Assembly: GCF_003732225.1 (NCBI RefSeq)
Contig: NZ_MOBJ01000014.1
Location: 62,001 to 126,000 of the forward strand
DNA: 64,000 nucleotides
Source: Pseudomonas brassicacearum
Lineage (GTDB): Bacteria > Pseudomonadota > Gammaproteobacteria > Pseudomonadales > Pseudomonadaceae
Direction of reading: 5' to 3'
Both the position numbers and the translations under genes were made by a program. Below are positions 1 to 8,935 of this stretch, piece by piece (the first letter of the stretch is position 1; every line of letters starts with the position of its first letter). The notes below the pieces were generated by a model. The model was given only the letters and a program-made list of their open reading frames with translations. It was not told the origin of the DNA and did not search any database.

Positions 1-1
1 C

Positions 2-523
2 GAGATTGGCAGTTGTGTGTTCCTCAACGGTGGCCTGTTTCCCGAGACTCATCGGCCGGTGTTGATGCAGAAACTGTTGCTCAGCCCGTTGGGCTGGATG
101 ATCGGGCGGGCGTTTAGCCGGGATGGGCTGGTCAAGAGTTTCCGACATATCTTTGGCCCCCAGACCCGTCCGAGTGAAAGCGAGCTGGATGATTTCTGGA
201 GTCTGATCGACAACAATCGCGGCACACGGATCATGCACCGGCTGATCAATTATATTCCACAGCGCCGCATGCAGCGGGATCGCTGGGTCAGGGCCATGCA
301 AGCGAGCACCGTCCCGCTTCGGGTGATCGATGGCGAAGTCGATCCGGTTTCCGGCGGCCACATGGTTGAACGTTACCGGCAACTGATCCCCAATCCGGAC
401 ACGGTGTTGCTGCCGGGGATTGGTCATTACCCGCAAATCGAAGCGCCGGTTCAGGTGCTCAAACATTACCTGGCGTTTCGTGACCAGGTGGATCCCCCCG
501 CACTGAAAACCGCCTGCTCCTGA
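2..523 (+). CDS. alpha/beta hydrolase, 3' part (5' end outside window)
   Basis: The frame is open to the first bases of the window, so the N-terminal half, including the nucleophile elbow, is missing. The visible part ends like an alpha/beta hydrolase: an acid in GEVDPVS and a histidine in GIGHYPQIEAP fit the Asp and His of the catalytic triad, followed by a final helix. A cap-like helical stretch lies before them. It is followed after about 140 bp by an SDR and then DUF1302/DUF1329 genes, so it probably belongs to the same lipid or ester pathway. The substrate cannot be told. Confidence 0.8.
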   Translation, partial: EIGSCVFLNGGLFPETHRPVLMQKLLLSPLGWMIGRAFSRDGLVKSFRHIFGPQTRPSESELDDFWSLIDNNRGTRIMHRLINYIPQRRMQRDRWVRAMQASTVPLRVIDGEVDPVSGGHMVERYRQLIPNPDTVLLPGIGHYPQIEAPVQVLKHYLAFRDQVDPPALKTACS

Positions 524-666
524 TTCACGGATCGGCGTAAGCGCATCGTGCGCTCATCATCCTCCTGCCTTATCGCGCACCATTCAGCCTCAGCCCTGTT
601 GATTGTGAGCACTCGCGCCGTGCCTGACACTCGGACTCACTGTCCCTGGTCCGCTGGAGTTTGGTA

Positions 667-1578
667 ATGAAAGAGTCTGTTCGCTTCGAAGATAAAGTCG
701 TGATCATCACGGGTGCAGGCGGCGGCCTCGGACGGGCTCATGCACTGTTATTCGCCAGGCAGGGCGCCAGGGTGCTGGTCAACGATCTCGGAGGCTCGGC
801 TCAAGGTGAAGGCGCCAACGCTTCAGCGGCAGACCGTGTAGTCGCGGAAATTCGCGAAGCGGGCGGTATTGCCGAGGCCAACCACGACTCCGTCACCGAC
901 GGCGACAAAATTGTGCAGAACGCGCTTGATGCCTTCGGGCGTGTCGACGTGGTGGTCAACAACGCAGGGATTCTGCGTGACAAGACCTTCCACAAAATGG
1001 AAGACGGCGATTGGGACCTGGTTTACCGCGTCCATGTCGAAGGTGCCTATAAAGTCACCCGCGCCGCGTGGCCGCACATGCGTGAGCAAAACTACGGTCG
1101 AGTGATCTTCACTGCCTCGACGTCGGGCATCTATGGCAATTTCGGTCAGTCCAACTACGGTATGGCCAAACTCGGCCTCTATGGCCTGACCCGAACCCTG
1201 GCCATCGAAGGCCGCAAGAACAACATCCTGGTCAACGCCATCGCACCGACGGGCGGCACGCGCATGACCGAAGGCCTGATCCCGCCGCAAGTCTTCGAAC
1301 AGCTGAAACCGGAACTGGTCAGCCCGCTGGTGGTGTACCTGGGCAGCGAAAACTGCCAGGAAACCTCTGGCCTGTTCGAAGTTGGCGGTGGCTGGATGGG
1401 CAAGGTGCGCTGGGAGCGCAGCCTCGGCGCCGGGTTTGATCCGCGTGAGGGGTTCTCACCGGAAGATGTTGCGGCTCACTGGGAGCAGATTTGCGACTTC
1501 GAAGGTGCAGCGCATCCCAAGGACAACATTGAGGCGCTGAAGGAAATGATGGCGAATTTGCAGAAGTATTCGCTGTAA
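667..1578 (+). CDS. SDR family oxidoreductase (multifunctional-enzyme-2 type)
   Basis: A 303-residue short-chain dehydrogenase. The Rossmann glycine motif TGAGGGLG is near residue 16, NNAG near residue 97, and the catalytic YGMAK lies after a Ser-rich strand (TASTSG). The length and the insert after the first strand (LVNDLGGSAQGEG) resemble the 3-hydroxyacyl-CoA dehydrogenase domain of peroxisomal multifunctional enzyme type 2, so an acyl-CoA or sterol side-chain substrate is plausible but inferred. ATG 667 is chosen because GGAG (656-659) sits 7 nt upstream; an in-frame TTG at 661 has no better site. A strong terminator follows. Confidence 0.88.
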   Translation: MKESVRFEDKVVIITGAGGGLGRAHALLFARQGARVLVNDLGGSAQGEGANASAADRVVAEIREAGGIAEANHDSVTDGDKIVQNALDAFGRVDVVVNNAGILRDKTFHKMEDGDWDLVYRVHVEGAYKVTRAAWPHMREQNYGRVIFTASTSGIYGNFGQSNYGMAKLGLYGLTRTLAIEGRKNNILVNAIAPTGGTRMTEGLIPPQVFEQLKPELVSPLVVYLGSENCQETSGLFEVGGGWMGKVRWERSLGAGFDPREGFSPEDVAAHWEQICDFEGAAHPKDNIEALKEMMANLQKYSL

Positions 1579-1637
1579 ACCCGAAGTTTATTAGCGGCCA
1601 GCCCTCAATCACCTTCGCTTCTGAACACCCCACATCG

Positions 1638-1668
1638 AACCCCGTGCTCACGGGGTTCTTTTTTTTTC
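1638..1668 (+). terminator. Rho-independent terminator after the SDR gene
   Basis: A perfect 8-bp stem AACCCCGT / ACGGGGTT with a 4-nt loop is followed by CTTTTTTTTT on the plus strand. Confidence 0.85.
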
Positions 1669-1674
1669 GCGCAT

Positions 1675-1702
1675 AAAAAAGGCCGCTGCAAACGCAGCGG
1701 CC
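1675..1702 (-). terminator. Rho-independent terminator for leftward transcription
   Basis: The stem GGCCGCTGC / GCAGCGGCC with a short AAA loop is preceded on the plus strand by six A residues, giving a U-run on the minus-strand RNA. It faces the SDR terminator. No convincing minus-strand gene runs into it, which suggests a leftward small RNA ending here. Confidence 0.7.
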
Positions 1703-1960
1703 AAGGTAAGACGTTGGATCAAGGAGCTACAAATCAACGTCAGTGAACACGGGGCGATAAACTGAAAAGGTTTCAACTCATCTGGATTCTGTCGCCAGTG
1801 AGGCGGGAGGGTCACACCTCGGTACATCGTGCTTTCGGGCCCATTGCCGTGAAAGCCAGGCAAGGATAAGTCCTTATCGTCAAAGGAAAAATAGCGATTC
1901 GGGACAATGACTGTTACAGCCTCGGCAACAGTCGCTGCCACATCCATCCGCACACACATA
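1675..1960 (-). ncRNA. candidate leftward small RNA
   Basis: A strong minus-strand terminator at 1675-1702 has no clear protein gene upstream of it. The only minus-strand frame (1648-1965) reads straight through the hairpin, so it is unlikely to be coding. The transcript 5' end cannot be placed; 1960 is only the edge of the adjacent repeat. No known Pseudomonas sRNA was recognised. The call rests on the orphan terminator. Confidence 0.3.
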
Positions 1961-1966
1961 TACACC

Positions 1967-2097
1967 GTAGCAGTTGGCGAAGCCTGCGTTCGGCGGCGAA
2001 GCCGTCGTGAATCCAGCGAGCGCGGTGAATCTGGACGAATGAGGTTGCATGTTTTACGACGGCTGCGCCGCCGAACGCAGGCTTCGCCAGCTGCTAC
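1967..2097. repeat. long palindromic REPIN-like element (family C variant)
   Basis: The left arm begins GTAGCAGTTGGCGAAGCC and the right arm ends GGCTTCGCCAGCTGCTAC. The outer arms of about 45 bp (through GCGTTCGGCGGCG) are inverted copies around a non-palindromic centre. The tips match the elements at 17883, 45147 and 48849, but the core is different. Confidence 0.8.
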
Positions 2098-2199
2098 GGG
2101 ATCTGCGTCTGCTCCGCGTCATGCGCGTGACTGATAGCCCTTCATCCAGCCCATCCATGCCCGGCGCAAAGCCCCGGCCCATGCGGGCATTCATCCTTT

Positions 2200-2222
2200 G
2201 GAGGTACAACGCGAATACCTCC
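2200..2222. promoter_or_regulatory. inverted repeat before DUF1302 gene, possible regulator site
   Basis: GGAGGTA and TACCTCC form a perfect 7-bp inverted repeat with a 9-nt spacer, 70 bp upstream of the DUF1302 start codon. It may be a binding site for the MalT-like regulator encoded downstream, or a leader hairpin. The assignment is inference. Confidence 0.35.
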
Positions 2223-2291
2223 TTGGTGCGCTTATCGCGCCCATAGGGCGGCAGTAGGGTGGGGCCTTCTGTCACTCACCGGGGAAGACGC

Positions 2292-4085
2292 ATGACAAAA
2301 ACAACAATGCGCGCCATCTTCACGCCGCAGACGCTCGCCGTCGCGGTCGCCTTGGGTTGCTGTGCCCAGGCGCAGGCTGTCGATTTCAATATCGGGGAAA
2401 TCGAGGGCACGTTCGACTCTTCGCTGTCGATCGGCGCGAGCTGGGGCATGCGCGATGCCGACAAGTCGCTGGTGGGCGTCGTCAATGGCGGCACGGGCCA
2501 GTCATCGACCGGTGACGATGGGCGTTTGAACTTCAAGAAAGGGCAAGCTTATTCGGAAATCTTCAAGGGCATCCATGACCTCGAACTGAAGTACGGCGAT
2601 AGCGGGGTCTTCGTGCGGGGTAAATACTGGTACGACTTTGCGCTGCAAAACCGCGACCTGGAGTTCAAGAACGTCAGCAACGACGACCGTAAGGAAGGCG
2701 CCAAATCCTCCGGTGGGGAGATTCTCGATGCGTTCGTCTATCACAACTATTCCATCGCCGACCTGCCGGGCACCGTGCGTGCCGGTAAGCAGGTGGTGAG
2801 TTGGGGTGAAAGTACCTTTATCGGCAACTCGATCAACAGTATCAACCCAATCGACGTCTCAGCGTTCCGCCGTCCCGGTGCGGAAATCAAGGAAGGCCTG
2901 ATTCCGGTCAACATGCTGTTTGCCTCCCAAGGGCTTACCGACCAACTGACGGTGGAAGGTTTCTACCAGTTGCAGTGGGACGAGACCGTTCTGGATAACT
3001 GCGGCACCTTCTTCGGCGTCGACGTGGCGGCTGAAGGTTGCACCAAGGGTTACACCGTCGGCAGCCCGGCGATTGCACCGTTGCAGCCGATTGCCGCGGC
3101 GTTTGGCCAGGGTTTCGAAGTCAGCCGCGAAGGGGTGATCGTCCAGCGCGCCAGCGACCGCGATGCGCGTAATTCCGGGCAGTGGGGGACCGCCTTGCGC
3201 TGGCTGGGCGACGATACCGAGTACGGCCTTTACTTCATGAACTACCACAGTCGCACGCCGATCGTCGGCACCATCACCGCGGGCCGCTCGACGCTGTCGG
3301 CGCTCCCGGGGATTGTCGGCACCGCCAACGCGATTGCTCCGGGAACCGGCTCTGCTCTGGCGCAAAGCGTGATGCTCGGACGCGGCCAGTATTTCCTCGA
3401 ATACCCGGAGGACATTCGCCTGTACGGCGCAAGCTTTGCGACCACCTTGCCCACAGGCACTGCGTGGACCGGGGAAATCAGCTATCGGCCGAACGCGCCG
3501 ATACAGGTCAACACCAATGACCTGACGCTGGCGCTGCTCAATCCGATTGCCGGCGGTGCCGCGTCGCCGATCAAGACCTCGCCGGGCGCGGATAACAGCG
3601 GCTACCGGCGCAAGGAAGTGACCCAAGTGCAAAGCACCCTGACGCACTTCTTCGACCAGGTACTCGGCGCGGAGCGCTTGACCGTTGTTGGCGAGGCGGC
3701 GGTGGTGCGGGTCGGAGGTCTGGAGCCGCGCAGCCAACTGCGTTACGGCCGTGACTCGGTCTACGGCCAGTACGGTTTCGGTGGTGACACCGGCGGCTTT
3801 GTCACCTCGATGTCCTGGGGTTACCGCGCGCGGGCGATCCTCGATTACGCCAACGTGATCGGCGGGGTCAACCTCAAGCCCAACCTCTCCTGGTCGCATG
3901 ACGTCAGTGGTTACGGGCCCAACGGATTGTTCAACCAGGGTGCCAAGGCCGTGAGCCTTGGGGTCGATGCCGACTACCGCAACACCTACACCGCAAGCCT
4001 CAGTTACACCGACTTCTTCGGTGGCCGTTACAACACCCTGACTGACCGCGACTTCCTCGCCTTGAGTGTCGGCGTGAACTTCTGA
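2292..4085 (+). CDS. DUF1302 family outer-membrane protein
   Basis: A 597-residue exported protein. A signal peptide spans about residues 1-27 (basic start, hydrophobic stretch, AQAQA before VDF). The mature part has alternating amphipathic strands with many Tyr/Gly/Asn turns and ends in LSVGVNF, the terminal Phe expected of outer-membrane beta-barrels. DUF1302 proteins are usually encoded beside DUF1329 proteins, often with RND/MMPL transporters and lipid-degradation genes; the function is not established. ATG 2292 follows GGGGAAG; an upstream in-frame GTG at 2259 would spoil the signal peptide. The DUF1329 gene starts 22 nt after the stop, so the two are probably co-transcribed. Confidence 0.85.
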   Translation: MTKTTMRAIFTPQTLAVAVALGCCAQAQAVDFNIGEIEGTFDSSLSIGASWGMRDADKSLVGVVNGGTGQSSTGDDGRLNFKKGQAYSEIFKGIHDLELKYGDSGVFVRGKYWYDFALQNRDLEFKNVSNDDRKEGAKSSGGEILDAFVYHNYSIADLPGTVRAGKQVVSWGESTFIGNSINSINPIDVSAFRRPGAEIKEGLIPVNMLFASQGLTDQLTVEGFYQLQWDETVLDNCGTFFGVDVAAEGCTKGYTVGSPAIAPLQPIAAAFGQGFEVSREGVIVQRASDRDARNSGQWGTALRWLGDDTEYGLYFMNYHSRTPIVGTITAGRSTLSALPGIVGTANAIAPGTGSALAQSVMLGRGQYFLEYPEDIRLYGASFATTLPTGTAWTGEISYRPNAPIQVNTNDLTLALLNPIAGGAASPIKTSPGADNSGYRRKEVTQVQSTLTHFFDQVLGAERLTVVGEAAVVRVGGLEPRSQLRYGRDSVYGQYGFGGDTGGFVTSMSWGYRARAILDYANVIGGVNLKPNLSWSHDVSGYGPNGLFNQGAKAVSLGVDADYRNTYTASLSYTDFFGGRYNTLTDRDFLALSVGVNF

Positions 4086-4107
4086 TTTGTCTGAGAAGGA
4101 TGATTTT

Positions 4108-5475
4108 ATGCGCAAGATTATTCTGCAATGCGGTGCCCTGGCCCTGAGCTTGCTGGCAGCCAACGTGATGGCGGCGGTATCGCCCGAAGAAGCTGGAAAA
4201 CTGGGCACCAGCCTGACGCCGCTGGGTGCCGAGAAGGCCGGGAACGCCGACGGTTCGATTCCGGCCTGGACCGGTGGCATCCCGAAAAACGCCGGTGCGG
4301 TGGACAGCAAAGGCTTTTTGGCGGACCCGTTCGCCAGTGAAAAACCGCTGTTCACCATCACCACGGCCACGGTCGACAAATACAAGGACAAGCTCTCGGA
4401 CGGGCAGGTGGCGATGTTCAAACGCTACCCGGACACCTACAAGATCCCGGTCTACCCGACCCACCGCACAGTGGCCGTGCCGCCGGACATCTATGAGTCG
4501 GCCAAGCGCAGCGCGCTGAACGTCACCAGCATCAACGACGGTAACGGTTTGGCCAACTTCACCGGTAACCGTTACTACGCCTTCCCGATTCCGAAGAATG
4601 GCGTCGAGGTGCTGTGGAACCACATCACCCGTTATCACGGCGGCAATCTCAAACGCATCATCACTCAGGTGACCCCGCAGACCAACGGCGCCTACACGCC
4701 GATTCGCTTCGAGGAAGAGATCGCCGTACCGCACCTGATCAAGGACATCGATCCGGAAAAAGCCGCCAACGTGCTGACCTTCTTCAAGCAGTCGGTGACC
4801 GCGCCAGCACGTTTGGCCGGTAACGTCCTGCTGGTTCACGAAACCCTCGATCAGGTGAAAGAGCCGCGCCTGGCGTGGATCTACAACGCCGGTCAACGTC
4901 GCGTACGCCGTGCTCCGCAAGTGGCCTACGACGGACCAGGCACCGCCGCCGACGGCCTGCGGACCTCGGACAACTTCGACATGTTTTCCGGTGCGCCGGA
5001 TCGCTATGACTGGAAGCTGATCGGCAAGAAGGAAATGTACATTCCGTACAACAGCTACAAGCTCGATTCGCCGAGCCTGAAGTACGACGATGTGATCAAG
5101 GCCGGGCACATCAACCAGGACTTGACCCGCTATGAACTGCACCGGGTCTGGGAAATTGTCGGCACGGTCAAACCGAGCGAGCGGCACATCTACGCCAAAC
5201 GCCACATGTTCCTCGACGAAGACAGCTGGCAAGTCGCGCTGGTGGACCACTACGACGGTCGCGGCCAACTCTGGCGCGTGGCCGAAGGTCATGCCCAGTA
5301 CTACTACGATCACCAGACACCGGCTTACACCCTGGAAGCGCTCTACGACATCATCGCCGGCCGTTACATCGCCTTGGGGATGAAGAACGAAGAGAAGCAC
5401 AGCTTCGAGTTCGGCTTCGACGCCAAGGCGGCCGACTACACCCCGGCAGCCTTGCGTGCAGAGGGCGTTCGGTAA
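4108..5475 (+). CDS. DUF1329 family periplasmic protein
   Basis: A 455-residue protein with a signal peptide over residues 1-22 (cleavage likely after NVMA). It continues with the family start AVSPEEAGKLGTSLTPLGAE and an aromatic-rich body with repeated GTVKPSERHIYAKR-type strands. DUF1329 members have a LolA/LolB-like lipid-binding fold, so carrying a hydrophobic ligand between the membranes, together with the DUF1302 barrel just upstream, is a reasonable inference. ATG 4108 has AGAAGGA 7 nt upstream. The gene ends shortly before a REPIN. Confidence 0.86.
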   Translation: MRKIILQCGALALSLLAANVMAAVSPEEAGKLGTSLTPLGAEKAGNADGSIPAWTGGIPKNAGAVDSKGFLADPFASEKPLFTITTATVDKYKDKLSDGQVAMFKRYPDTYKIPVYPTHRTVAVPPDIYESAKRSALNVTSINDGNGLANFTGNRYYAFPIPKNGVEVLWNHITRYHGGNLKRIITQVTPQTNGAYTPIRFEEEIAVPHLIKDIDPEKAANVLTFFKQSVTAPARLAGNVLLVHETLDQVKEPRLAWIYNAGQRRVRRAPQVAYDGPGTAADGLRTSDNFDMFSGAPDRYDWKLIGKKEMYIPYNSYKLDSPSLKYDDVIKAGHINQDLTRYELHRVWEIVGTVKPSERHIYAKRHMFLDEDSWQVALVDHYDGRGQLWRVAEGHAQYYYDHQTPAYTLEALYDIIAGRYIALGMKNEEKHSFEFGFDAKAADYTPAALRAEGVR

Positions 5476-5498
5476 GGGTTTTGACACGAGATCACCAG

Positions 5499-5559
5499 GA
5501 TCGCAGCCTGCGGCAGCTCCTACGCCGACCCTCTGTAGGAGCTGCCGCAGGCTGCGATC
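5499..5559. repeat. REPIN, family A
   Basis: GATCGCAGCCTGCGGCAG...TCCTAC and its inverted partner GTAGGAGCTGCCGCAGG...GATC are separated by an 11-nt spacer. It lies between the DUF1329 gene and the MalT-like regulator. Confidence 0.9.
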
Positions 5560-5683
5560 TTTTGGGGTAATCAGACCCGCCGGTCACCTTTTTTATGGGC
5601 GCCAATCAGCGTCCTGAATGTTTCTCAACACGGCGCCGGGAGAGGGTTAGGGTTGCGCCACAACTATAAAAAGGCACGCCGCA

Positions 5684-8239
5684 ATGACCGCCATGACTCA
5701 GTGTCTGGACCGTCCAGGATTCCTGCCCCGTTTGTCTTCCCAGCACCTGCCCCGCGAGCGCCTGGCGCAACCGTTACTGGCATCGACTGCGCGGGTGAAA
5801 TTGCTCTGCGCACCGGCTGGCAGCGGTAAAAGCGCGCTGTTCGCCGAGTGCCTGTTGCAGGCACCGCCGCCGTGCACGGTTTATTGGTTGCCCTTGAACG
5901 GCGCGCTGCAAAGCCGCGCTGAATTTTGTCGGACGTTGGCGCAGGCGTTAGGGCTTGCGGTGCAAGACGAGCCGAGTCTGTTGGCGTATCTGGCGCATTT
6001 GCAGGCACCCACCTGGTTGTTTCTCGATGACTATTGCCGCGTTCCGGCACCAGAGCTCGACGCGCTGCTTGATCGCGTGCTGGCCGTCAGCAGCCCGGCC
6101 CTGACGTGGTGGCTGGGCGGGCGTCGACGTCCGCATTGCAACTGGCCGCGGTTGTTGCTCGATGACGATCTGTACGAGTGCGCCAGTGCCGAGCTGGTAT
6201 TCAACCGCGAAGAAATCCAGCAGTTGATCGAAAAGCTTCCCCATTCGCTGTGTGCGAATGCGAGCGAACGGATCTTTCAGCGCAGCGGTGGTTGGTGCGC
6301 CTGCGTGCGAGTAGCCTTGCTCGATGGCAACGGGAGCAGTGTCAGTGAACTCAAGCAGGGGCGTTCGGCGACGTTGCTCGATTACCTGGATCACGAGCTG
6401 TTCAGCACCTTGTCACCGGAACTCTCCGAAGCCTGGCGAGTGCTGGCTCATCTACCGTGTTTCAACATCGGGCTCTGCGAACATCTGTTCGGCGCGGGCG
6501 AGGGTGGCCACTGGTTACGAACCTTGCAGGAGCTCGGCTGCTTCATCGAGCCCTGGGAAGACTCGGCAGACTGGCTGCAGGTGTTCCCGCCGCTGGCGAA
6601 ACTGGTACGCGATGATGAATGGGAGGCCGGTCGCTCGTGGCATCGTCGGGCCTGTCAGTGGTTCATTGCACAGCAAGACTGGCAAGTGGCGTTCGAGCAG
6701 GCGCTATTGGCCGAAGAGTTTGAGGTCGCGGTCAGCCTGTTGCAGCATTTCAGCTTCGAGCATTTGTTCCAGCATCAGAATGTGCTGTTGCTGCTGCGTC
6801 TGCATGAACAGCAAGGTGCCGACCTGATGTTTGGCAGCCCGCAGTTGGTCGGGTTGATCACCGCTGCATTGTTGTTCGCCGGACGCTTCGAACAGGCGGG
6901 CGTCTGTATCGAGCAAATGGCCCGATTCGCCCCGCAACCGTCGGCCACGTTGCAGCGTCAACTGGTGGCGCGCTGGCAGGCTCAGCAAGGTTGGTTGTTG
7001 CATTTGCAAGGGCGCATGGAACCTGCCCGTGAGCATTTTCTCGATGCGTTGACCGAGCTTTCAGCCTTGGCCTGGCCGGCACGTTTGCTGTGTTTGTCCG
7101 GGTTGACTCAGCAAGCCTTGCTCAAGGGTGAACTCGACGTGGCTCAGGCGTTCAATCGCCAGGCGCTGTGTCTGGCGCGGGCGCAAGGGGCGTTGCTGTT
7201 CGAGGGCTTGCTGGAGCTCGATCACGCGCAACTGCTGGAGCAGCGCGGTGCACCTCATCGCGCCGAAAGCCTGTTGTGCAGTATCAATCAGTTGCTGTGC
7301 GAGCAAGCCAGACATGCCACGCCATTGCTGGGGCGGATTGCCCTGCGTCGGGGGCGATTGGCTCTGTGTCAGGGGCATGACGGGCAAGCTGCCGAGTTTT
7401 TCGAGTCAGGACTTCAACTGTGTTTGCGCAGTCAGGACAAGCGCGTGTTGTACGGCTTTTTGGGGTTGGCCCAAGTGGCCGCCAATCAGGGTGATTACGC
7501 TCAGGCCTTCGTCCGTTTGCGAGATGCAGAGCGAATGATGCAGCGCCAGCACATTCCCGATACCGTTTATCGCGGTGTCCTGCTGCAAGTCAGCAGCCAC
7601 TTCTGGTTGCAGCAGGGACGCCCGGAGTTGGCCCACGAAGCCTTGACCCGGGTGCTGCGCCACTATCACGGGCCCGACGCGCGTCAGGCTCCGCCGGCGA
7701 CGCTGGAGCTGATCCCGGGTATCGAGTACTTGCTGATACTGGCCGATGTGCACTTGCAACGGACGAATGATTCGCAGGTAAAACTCAAGGTATTGCTGGA
7801 GCAAGCGCACGAACGTGGTATGCACAGTCTGGAAACGGAACTCCATCTCGTATCGGCTGAGGTGGCTTATCTGACAGGTAATCGAGCCCTGGCCAAGCAA
7901 GCCCTGAAAGTGGGCCAGGAATGGGTGAAACGCTGTCATGGTGAGCAGGCGTTACGCGAACTGCGTTTGCGTCAGCCGAACCTGATCGCAGTCCTGGAAG
8001 AGACACAAACGCAGTTCGAGAGTGTTGGGTCAGGTCTCAAAGAAAACCCTCTGAGTCTGCGTGAAATGGAAGTGCTCAAGTTGATAGCGTTGGGGTGTTC
8101 CAATCAACAGATCGCGGAGCAACTGTTCATTTCGCTGCACACGGTGAAAACCCATGCGCGACGGATACACAGCAAGTTTGGGGTCCAGCGCAGGACGCAA
8201 GCAGTGGCTAAGGCCATTATGTTAGGGGGGGTGGTTTAA
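5684..8239 (+). CDS. MalT/AlkS-like large LuxR-family regulator (LAL)
   Basis: An 851-residue ATP-dependent activator of the LAL class. Walker A is PAGSGKSA (about residues 44-51) and Walker B is WLFLDDY (about 107-113). A long helical TPR-like middle follows, and a LuxR helix-turn-helix at the C-terminus (about 786-845) contains LSLREMEVLKLIALG and HTVKTHARRIHSKFGV. Relatives such as MalT and AlkS bind ATP and a small inducer, then activate neighbouring catabolic operons. Its place behind the DUF1302/DUF1329 genes makes those likely targets (inference). A decayed copy of its 3' end lies 580 bp downstream. Confidence 0.88.
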   Translation: MTAMTQCLDRPGFLPRLSSQHLPRERLAQPLLASTARVKLLCAPAGSGKSALFAECLLQAPPPCTVYWLPLNGALQSRAEFCRTLAQALGLAVQDEPSLLAYLAHLQAPTWLFLDDYCRVPAPELDALLDRVLAVSSPALTWWLGGRRRPHCNWPRLLLDDDLYECASAELVFNREEIQQLIEKLPHSLCANASERIFQRSGGWCACVRVALLDGNGSSVSELKQGRSATLLDYLDHELFSTLSPELSEAWRVLAHLPCFNIGLCEHLFGAGEGGHWLRTLQELGCFIEPWEDSADWLQVFPPLAKLVRDDEWEAGRSWHRRACQWFIAQQDWQVAFEQALLAEEFEVAVSLLQHFSFEHLFQHQNVLLLLRLHEQQGADLMFGSPQLVGLITAALLFAGRFEQAGVCIEQMARFAPQPSATLQRQLVARWQAQQGWLLHLQGRMEPAREHFLDALTELSALAWPARLLCLSGLTQQALLKGELDVAQAFNRQALCLARAQGALLFEGLLELDHAQLLEQRGAPHRAESLLCSINQLLCEQARHATPLLGRIALRRGRLALCQGHDGQAAEFFESGLQLCLRSQDKRVLYGFLGLAQVAANQGDYAQAFVRLRDAERMMQRQHIPDTVYRGVLLQVSSHFWLQQGRPELAHEALTRVLRHYHGPDARQAPPATLELIPGIEYLLILADVHLQRTNDSQVKLKVLLEQAHERGMHSLETELHLVSAEVAYLTGNRALAKQALKVGQEWVKRCHGEQALRELRLRQPNLIAVLEETQTQFESVGSGLKENPLSLREMEVLKLIALGCSNQQIAEQLFISLHTVKTHARRIHSKFGVQRRTQAVAKAIMLGGVV

Positions 8240-8461
8240 TAGTTGAATGTGTCTGTAGTTAGTGTGCGGAAAGAATAGGCCGATTTTGCTGTAATGGTTG
8301 GGCGTTTGACGTGATTGTGGGTTGTTTCAATTGTTGTTTTTACGAATTTAAACAAGTTTGTGAGTGTGCTTGATGTTGTAAGTGTCTATAAATGATTGGG
8401 CGGCCAGTTGGTGTTTTGCTTTCTGGTGTCGTTCAATGGGTAATTTATTTATAGGGGCTTT

Positions 8462-8812
8462 ATGATGTCTGATGTTCTTCTCGAAAAAACTCGTATTAAA
8501 CTGAATCATATTTTCAAGGAGCGTGGTTATGGTCTGGATCCCGATGACACCTTTCTTTCTGGTTGGGTTATCAATGATCTAAAACAGGAAGTTGTCTCTT
8601 ACTCAGAGTCTCTGACGTGGGCTGTCATGGAGAAAGTGCAGCACGATGAGCTTCCGTCATTCGATGAAAAGTCCGCCGGTATTTTTTCTATTCGATGGAG
8701 CATGGATCTGAAATATCGTGTGGATCCACGTGTGCTGGATGTCAGGGAGCTTAATAGGATCTGTCATGGGATTGTTATTGAGTTCAGGAAAGAAAAGTTC
8801 TTCGCTGATTAA
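8462..8812 (+). CDS. hypothetical protein, AT-rich orphan gene
   Basis: A 116-residue protein that I do not recognise. It is soluble with no signal peptide or membrane segment, rich in Asp/Glu/Lys, and has several Trp (SGWVIND, LTWAVME, IRWSMD). AGGGG sits 4-5 nt before tandem ATGs at 8462 and 8465. Base composition and codon use (TTT, ATT, GAT, CGT) are clearly more AT-rich than neighbours, suggesting acquisition. It lies between the real regulator end and a decayed repeat of that end, near a toxin remnant. An orphan immunity protein is one possibility, but this is speculative. Confidence 0.6.
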   Translation: MMSDVLLEKTRIKLNHIFKERGYGLDPDDTFLSGWVINDLKQEVVSYSESLTWAVMEKVQHDELPSFDEKSAGIFSIRWSMDLKYRVDPRVLDVRELNRICHGIVIEFRKEKFFAD

Positions 8813-8814
8813 GA

Positions 8815-8935
8815 GCAGGTTCATACTGTTACATTCGATAAAAATCCATGCGCGACGGATGAATGAGAGGGGTGGGGGAGGCAGAACTCAGTCTCTCAGG
8901 CTGTTGCTGAGGCAAAGCTATTTGGTAGTTTTGTT
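8815..8935 (+). pseudogene. decayed copy of the LAL regulator 3' end
   Basis: The plus-strand reading FILLHSIKIHARRM...GGRTQS aligns with the end of the upstream regulator, FISLHTVKTHARRI...QRRTQA. At DNA level CCATGCGCGACGGAT is identical in both (near 8150 and 8845). The copy lacks the preceding helix-turn-helix and drifts downstream. It marks an insertion or duplication event at the regulator's 3' end. Confidence 0.6.

Noticed and set aside
1648..1965. 105-codon minus-strand frame as a protein gene
   Set aside because: It passes through a strong terminator hairpin and has no ribosome site, so a non-coding RNA is the better reading.
2859..5487. Long minus-strand frames opposite the DUF1302 and DUF1329 genes (about 500 codons each)
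   Set aside because: They are antisense to genes with signal peptides and ribosome sites, lack their own start signals, and have low-complexity Arg/Val/Gly composition.
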